Translations under genes and position numbers: made by a program | NCBI GenBank assembly: GCA_047495785.1 | Contig: JBLDXI010000030.1 | Span: 124,001-188,000 of the forward strand | Direction of reading: 5' to 3' | Length of the DNA stretch: 64,000 bases | Source: Lepidodermella squamata | Taxonomy: Eukaryota; Gastrotricha | Shown: positions 45,310-64,000 of the stretch, piece after piece | Position numbering within the stretch: the stretch's first letter is position 1 | Layout of the letters: each line of letters opens with the position of its first letter | The notes under the pieces: model-generated | The model's input: the letters and a program-made list of their open reading frames with translations, nothing else | Database searches by the model: none | Told to the model about the DNA's origin: nothing

Positions 45310-47735
45310 GCTTATAAAAAGCTTTTTCAACGGGTCGAGAGTAAAATTTGAGGAAATTACAGGGTTTTTCATTATTGTCTGGTGGTAATGGTAGTAGTGG
45401 CGATTTTTTGTTTCATTCATTAGACCAAACCAATTACCCACGGGATTAATAGCTCGCGTTTTTTTGCAGCTGATATCATCTGAGCGTCAGGTGTGTATTG
45501 ATTCGCACCATCATAAATTGCGTAAAACGACAGACTGCGCGTTGCCGAGAGGCGATGGTGGCCTAAATATTGTGCAACGGGAATACGTTTAGCTTTCAGC
45601 CGCAATTCGCTCAACTATAGATAAAGATCGCTGAACGAAAAAGTATGACGAAACAAAACAAAGATTGGATTTTGATTAATTAACCCAGAATTTTATTAGA
45701 AATGACGACAAGATTATCCGTTCTTTAAAGGTAATGTTCTTCAGCTGAATGCGGATAAATAATGTATTATCTATTATTATGAATTGGATTGTATTTAAAT
45801 GCTGAAATTAAACATGAGTCACTAATAATGCTTTCGATAGACCATTCCGGTATATAGCTCTCATATCAAAACCGGGAAATGAATATTTAGACTTCGTAAG
45901 CAGCATTCCTATTGACATTTGAACTCTATCAGCCCTGCAAAAGCTTCAAGTTTTGTTTTAGAGCAATCCTAGATCAAAATGTAACGAAGCAATTAGAAAA
46001 ATACTGCATAGACAGTAAAGACAATTCCTGGACAATTCTGAAATCGCGGAAATCCTCATGCTGCTCAAAGACAAATCAATTTAGGTTCTCGCACAAACTC
46101 GTTTCTATTTTTTTCTTACGCATGCGAGGAAAAACATACGCACACAGCGAATCACACACACCCACCATACACTCACTCACAAACTGATATCATTTTTCCT
46201 CGTATGTAATTTTTTTGCTCTTTCAAGTCGTCGAAAAAAAACGATGGCGGCACGTTGAGACGAACCTTGACGCTCTCCCAAACATCGATAAGCGGTTATA
46301 TCGACTTGGCTAAGCAGTCAAGCTGAATGTGTGACATGTATCGCGATCATAAAAAAGTCCATGTTTTTGATATAATAAAATGTGCAGAAGGCAGAAGTCA
46401 ATTTATTGTGTCCACAAGTTGATAAGTGTATGAAAAAAGAAATAATCACCAGGTTATGCTTAAATGAACACGAAATAGTGCGTTGACACACGTAAGTTGA
46501 TACCAGGCGGAAATATCGAAGTATTAAGAAGGAAATGAACAATCAATTGCATGTTTCCCAATCAATGTGTAAGTACATTTCGCCTAATTGTAGTCGGAGC
46601 TGTATTTCGGATGAGTTCATTGTCTCATATTTTCTCGCAAATCATCGGCACAGCATCGGTGGCGCAGTAAGCAGTCCATGGATTTTTACTGTTGCTGGTG
46701 TCTTGTTTTAGACCTGCGAAGAAATAAATAAGTATTGACTTCACAGTAGAGCAAGTAGAGTACAGTAAGCAAGTAGGACAGTAAAACATGATCGCCTATC
46801 AAATACCACAATAAACAACGTAGACAGCGGTCAAACACTTTCTTCCAAAAATAATAACAACCTCTCAACGAGTTTCTTATAATTGGGACCATCATTCTTA
46901 CGCTTAAGGTGGAAATTCCATATCCCTCAACATAGGCCTAGACAGCTGAAAATACATGTATAATCTAAAAACATGCAGAAATTAATAGCGAATTTGGCCG
47001 ACTTTCCTTAGCTATAGATACTAATTCTGAAGCAAATTTGCTTGAAGTTGAGAAAGCGGCAGAAAGTGGCTTAACAAAAATAACCTTAAATAAATTGGGC
47101 AACATAAAAAATTATCAAATTCTCAAATTTGTCTAAAATACGATTTGAACATGTGTGTATGTTTATAATTTAGAGAGGACCTTCATATTTAACAGATTTC
47201 ATTAGTTCGAGTTGTCCTGGAGATGAGGGGTATCTAACCCTCCAGTTCGGCAGGCGGAAAAACCCTCGAAAACCACAGAGGATAAAATTGGGGCCCGAAA
47301 ATAACCCCCAAGTTCGAGGATCCTGCTTCACGCTATCGATGTTGAGTTTCACAACAGATGATATCGGTAGAATCACTGATTTCTAAACTTGATATCGGCT
47401 CTGCACTCTGCAGGCTGAAGTATAACTCGTAAACCGATCGCTTATAGCGCAAAATATTCGTAATATGACGATCTTACGGTTAGGCAAGAAAAGGGGAACA
47501 TTCAGATTCTAGCGAAGACTTGAAACTCGAAAACCCATATGTTTGGTCGAAATCGAGGGCGTGAGTCTCAAAATTACGCTGGAAACCTAAATTTTGCCTC
47601 TCTCATTTGCATCTAGTTACTATATATCGTTTCAAGAAAGCCGCGCCAAATGCGCCAAATACCAAATTGTTCTAGCATTTTTTGAAATCTAATTTTTTTA
47701 TCGACGCGTGATTTTTTTAAAAGCGGCAAACCAGA
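45310..47735. other. Intergenic, no gene seen
   Basis: Long AT-rich region with short frames. It includes an AC-rich stretch at 46136-46190, and a copy of the dispersed motif at about 47310-47345 inside a GC-richer patch (47215-47330). No RNA gene recognised. Confidence 0.5.
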
Positions 47736-48157
47736 TACCGTATTTCGTCGATTAATAGCCTCCCTCGAATAAAAGCCCCATCGAATAATAGCCCGAAATT
47801 TTCGGCTATTTTGAGCATTTAAAAATGAATAATAGCCCCCCTCGAATAATAGCCACGATATGCCATGTCCGAAGCAGAAGGCGCGCTGGAGGAGGGAAAA
47901 GCTGTCCTACTTGCGTCGCCTCATACTGCTAAGCAGATTAAAGGTGGTGGACGTAAGCCGTTGTTTGTGGATGTCGAGGATTAATTAGCAGCGTGGGTCA
48001 GAAAACAGAGTATTCAACAGTGCAAACGACTTGCGATGATGGAATTTGCCAATCGCCAATAAAAAATAGCCCCCCTCGAATAATTCCTCTTTTTTGGACC
48101 ATTTTCGGAGTTTCGGAAAAAATAGTAGCCATGGCTTTTATTTGATGAAATACGGTA
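47736..48157. mobile_element. Non-autonomous pogo/Tigger-type element
   Basis: Ends CCGTATTTCGTCGATTAATAGCC (47738) and its imperfect reverse complement ending at 48155 are flanked by TA on both sides. 'aataatagccccc' units repeat inside. A decayed coding remnant at about 47940-48055 reads G-G-G-R-K-P-L-F-V-D-V-E-D, a stop, then L-A-A-W-V-R-K-Q. This resembles the CENP-B-like helix-turn-helix of pogo/Tigger transposases, so the MITE derives from such a transposon. Confidence 0.75.
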
Positions 48158-48189
48158 TTCCTTATTTCCCAGTAGAGGACTTTCGAATG

Positions 48190-48575
48190 TCTCCAAATTT
48201 GACGAGAATGTGATTTCCCTTGATGTGCCCGAAATTTGGGAACTTGGGGCCCTAACTTCGGACAGTTCTGTCCTCTGTTCTGTCTCTATACAGATTTCTT
48301 TCTTTTCCTTCTTTCTATCTTCGTTTTTTTCTGCTCATCATTCCTGCTCATGCTCTTCTATTCATTCAAGTTTATCTTTGTCTTCTCAACTGTTCTAGCA
48401 CTTTCGTCCACTTATCTACCGTACCCGATAAAACTTGAGCTTCTGATAAATCCTTCCTTTCTGCCTCCCCACTGGTGTCTTCCGCGAACTGTCTTAGACA
48501 ATCGCGGGTCCTCTTTGTGCCGGCGCCTGGTCTGACATGAATTTTTATTGTTATTGTTTATTGTTATTGTTTAAG
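48190..48575 (+). mobile_element. Possible LINE 3' end with TTATTG tail
   Basis: A pyrimidine-rich segment is followed by a GC-richer block and ends in reiterated 'ttattgttattgttt' at 48547-48573, a tail type common in non-LTR retroposons. No reverse transcriptase coding remains, so the call rests on the tail only. Confidence 0.35.
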
Positions 48576-48916
48576 TTACGAGAACAGCGTAATGCACTGA
48601 TGATCTTTCAATTCGTTGTAACTGAACTAGAAATTACTGGATCTTTCAAAACTCGAAATTGCGCCGCTAGGTTTATAAGAACGCTAAATGTTCACACATA
48701 ATTAATCAAATAATTAATTTTTGTTTAATTAAACATTTTCACCTAATTTTATTTAGTGGGGTCTACAAATCGATGACTACTAACAGGGGTGGGCAAATAG
48801 CGGGGTTGCAGATATCGGGGGAGCACTGTATCATTCCAAATCAGGTATTAAAACAGGTAGCAACGGATGGCAATAAACTCACATTGAAAAGAAAAAATAC
48901 TGATTTTCGTGACTTT

Positions 48917-57507
<8,591 letters not shown>

Positions 57508-59261
57508 TTTATTGTGGAATCTAAAATATTGTTGACTAAGAAATCCTTTAGCTAGGTCTCAGCTGCTGTTCTCCTCGCTTGGGCGGCGCTTATCTCATCT
57601 GCATACCGGAGAGCGCTTAATGACATCATTCATCATTATCCACGGGCTTGTATGCGTGAAACTCTGATCTATTAGTTATGCTTAATCTTCATCATCGTCC
57701 TGCTCATGCACTCGAGCACACGGCTATGCATACTTTGACTCCAAGTTTCTAAAGCAACGTTTTTTCGTGTTAGTTATTCAAGTTATGCATATTATTGCGT
57801 GATCGCGTAGAACGTGTGAATGTGCATTCCTTCATAACTTTGGCGAATAAATATGAGCAAGCATGCGGCATAATTTTCTTCAAAAAATTAGAAACGATTT
57901 CAGAAAAAGAGCAATATTCAATATTCATGTTAAAAGAGAAAGATGAGCTCGCGGGATCTCAATACATCCGAGATCGAGCCTTCCTAGCGGGGGATAGCAG
58001 GAAAACATTCTAGCCCAGGCGATGACACAATCTGGTTCTACCTGAGCTCGCCTCTTGCACTACTCTTCGGTTCGAAAATACCCGCATAAGTAATCCCTAG
58101 CTCCGGATTCCCACTTCGCACAATGGCCGCAGCTGATAACCTCTAAATCATCGAAAACAGTGTGCGACTTTCAAGGGGGATTGGGGGTATCATCCCCCCA
58201 GCTCGGCCGGGCCAGACGACAAAATGAGAATTTATCCCCCAATTTTGTCAACTTTGAAAGGTTCTGGAGCGTGTTTTAGTGGAAAATCTTCAAAATTTTC
58301 TCGCTTCCCTCGGTTATTCGCCAAAATAATTAGTAATTTTGGCAAATACAGCAAAAACATTTTTTCCATCCCTGGCAGCTCGGGGATCCAAGATCGCACC
58401 CTGATCGAAAATGACAGTTTTTAAGGAGGTCGCTTCTTTAAAAATAAACGGCTTTTATCCCATTTCGTCTACCCAGTTGCATTCATGTCATATTGTAGCA
58501 AATCAAAGAATGACTATGGAGCCACTGTCAATCAGTAGCCTGACAATGGCCCAAGTTTGATTTCTGGCAGCTGCTATTCCTCGCTTCTAGACTTGCCACT
58601 CACATCTACGACTTTGACGATGACTGTGGTTATTTGGGGGTTTTCCACTGGCCTTGTGAACTGGGGAGTATAATACTCCTATTCCCACCGGCGATTCGCG
58701 TACTCGACCAAGCGACGGTTATCCGAAAGGGTTCGCCTTTTGCCTGCGTATGAAATTATCCTTGAATGCAGTTAAATTGCTGTAACTCGAAGATTTCTAA
58801 AGCAAATCTGAAAATCAAGCTTTATTTGGCTCGAAGACAATTATATCTCATATAGGTAAAGTATGTCAAGTATATGTGCAATTAGGTAATTAGAATCCTG
58901 AAATGTGGTATCATTTCTTTAAGAGAAAACGTGAACGTGATAAAGTTGTGGAGTGCCGCATCAAGTTTTTAGTTCTTATTTCAGTTCTTCTTCCCAGCTC
59001 CGATTCGGTAGAATGGACCACCGGAATGCCAACTGGACGATTCAGCTTGCAGCAGTGCAGAGGACAGGACTGGTTGACGTGCAAACATCCAAAGTAATTT
59101 GGTTATTGTATAATGGTACGCCTGCAGTTCAATGAAAAAAAGAAATTACAATTAAAGTGAAGTGAACATGAGGTTAAAATGTTTTGGAATCTAAACAAGT
59201 TGCAGTACATTCATTGCATACATGCGCTTAAGCAAATTAACAGAAAATGCCTCCATAAAGT
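57508..59261. other. Intergenic between E2 and E3
   Basis: No clear gene. The dispersed motif occurs at about 58095 and 58371. A plus-strand piece at 58980-59090 after a TTTCAG acceptor (W-T-T-G-M-P ... D-W-L-T-C) vaguely resembles the end of a lectin domain but is isolated. Confidence 0.35.
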
Positions 59262-60212
59262 GGGGTTCACAAACTCGTGTGTAAAATTCACATTCATGAT
59301 TCATCGTTCTTTTCTTATGCGCAAAATTCATCTTTTGCAAAAAACGGTCGAGAAGCCATTTGAATCATGAACGATGAACGAAACCCTTTCACAAATTATT
59401 TGTCATAATTCATGATTCAAATAGCGATTTTTTTGCGTGCGTATTTGTGTTGATCGAAAAAAACGAAGCCGCCACTGAGCACAGAACCCTTGATGTTGGT
59501 TTAGCACGGTCAGAGCTAAACCACTATGCCACTAGCGGAGCTTCGGTGATTGCGGGTGTTTCTGTCATTATCTTCCATTTAAGCTATTGACTTGCGCAGT
59601 ATCAAAACGGCAAAACTAGCGTTAATTCAGTTTTTATTAATATTAATGACTACATATTGACCGCGCAAACGCTAGCCATAAAATCTACTTCGGATTCGTA
59701 GCAATAGCGATATAAGTATCGCCAAAAACTGTAAGACTAGTTTGAAACCCAAGGATTCATATTCAGAAAATTGTATCAGTGTCGATTAATTAATCGGCCC
59801 AATTAGAGTGCTCTAGCCAAAGATGAAGGTCAAATGATTTCGATTTATTGAAATAGGTTTTGAAAATAATTGAATTTTTAATGAATTTTTCCAATAGCTC
59901 AGAATATCAAAGTCAACAGCGAGAATAGGAGATAATGACGTAAAAGCCTTAAGCAACAAAAGCTCACTAGTGGCATAGTGGGTTCAATACTCGAACTATC
60001 ATGCCCAGTGTCATGGGTTCTGTGCCCTGCGGCCGCGGTCCTTTTTTGACCACAATCGCGCACATAAAAAATGGCTAAACAGCTTCTTGAATCATGAATT
60101 ATGACAAATAATTTGTGAAAGGGTTTCGTTCATCGTTCATAATTCAAGTGAGCCTGAAAAAAATCTTTTACATCATTCATGTGGAAAACACGAGTTTGTG
60201 AATCGCCCTTAA
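59262..60212. mobile_element. Two inverted tRNA-derived SINE-like copies
   Basis: Copy 1 (minus, about 59262-59550) and copy 2 (plus, about 59965-60212) share a head and a tail. The head contains 'ctagtggcatagtgg' (pol III A-box-like) and 'gggttctgtgc' about 40 bp later (degenerate B box). The tail contains 'gaatcatgaattatgacaaa' and 'ttcgttcatcgttca'. The two copies lie head-to-head, about 415 bp apart, and so form a large foldback. A tRNA-derived SINE is the simplest reading; tRNA identity is unclear. Confidence 0.6.
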
Positions 60213-60252
60213 GGATGCAATATGGTTCAAGTGTTTGAGCGTTATGACTTAC

Positions 60253-64000
<3,748 letters not shown>

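Noticed and set aside
58953-59135. Plus-strand lectin-like exon
   Set aside because: Only a short isolated piece with weak W-x-x-G-x-P similarity and no neighbouring exons, so not listed as a gene.

Overview
This window is nuclear DNA of a compact-genome invertebrate animal. The coding sequence is split by many introns of about 45-60 bp with GT...AG ends. AATAAA signals lie shortly after several stop codons. The domains are typical of metazoans: CCP/sushi, LamG-like, SEA, EGF, C-type-lectin-like, Cys-loop receptor and receptor tyrosine kinase. DNA transposons, a LINE end and SINE-like repeats are interspersed. I cannot assign a phylum from the sequence alone. No prokaryotic, organellar or viral genes were seen.

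Four expanding families dominate. (1) Six plus-strand paralogues (1052-3551, 4266-7323, 8773-11521, 20656-23423, 30154-33306, 40793-43966) encode a modular surface protein: signal peptide, two CCP-like modules, a LamG-like domain, a second beta-sandwich-like region, a Ser/Thr-rich stalk, a SEA domain and a GPI-type tail. They fall into three pairs and share all five intron positions and phases. Three appear intact with SEA, one lacks SEA, one has an in-frame stop and one has a 2-nt frameshift. (2) Cys-loop receptor genes: an intact copy at 28419-29605, a diverged intact copy on the minus strand at 44079-45309, and three decayed copies (23724, 26947, 39197). (3) Three minus-strand genes of EGF arrays followed by lectin-like modules (34148-36719, 48917-57507, 60253 to beyond the right edge), mostly one EGF per 96-bp exon. 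(4) LamG proteins on the minus strand at 14219-19696, including a receptor tyrosine kinase whose ectodomain joins LamG to a catalytically dead trypsin-like domain. A secreted CCP-ankyrin protein (12056-13605) and a small secreted protein (7811-8155) lie among them.

The families are interleaved as repeated blocks. A Cys-loop gene followed by a LamG/SEA gene occurs at 28.4-33.3 kb and again, decayed, at 39.2-44.0 kb, with matching upstream DNA. Mobile elements have repeatedly hit the genes: a 260-bp insertion splits an EGF exon at 35586, an inverted-repeat element ends a lectin exon at 49588-49995, a TA-flanked MITE sits in the upstream region of a dying Cys-loop gene, and a perfect 188-bp-arm hairpin sits in a lectin-gene intron. 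Together the window looks like a fast-evolving cell-surface gene complex of adhesion, receptor and channel genes. Any recognition or immune role is inference.
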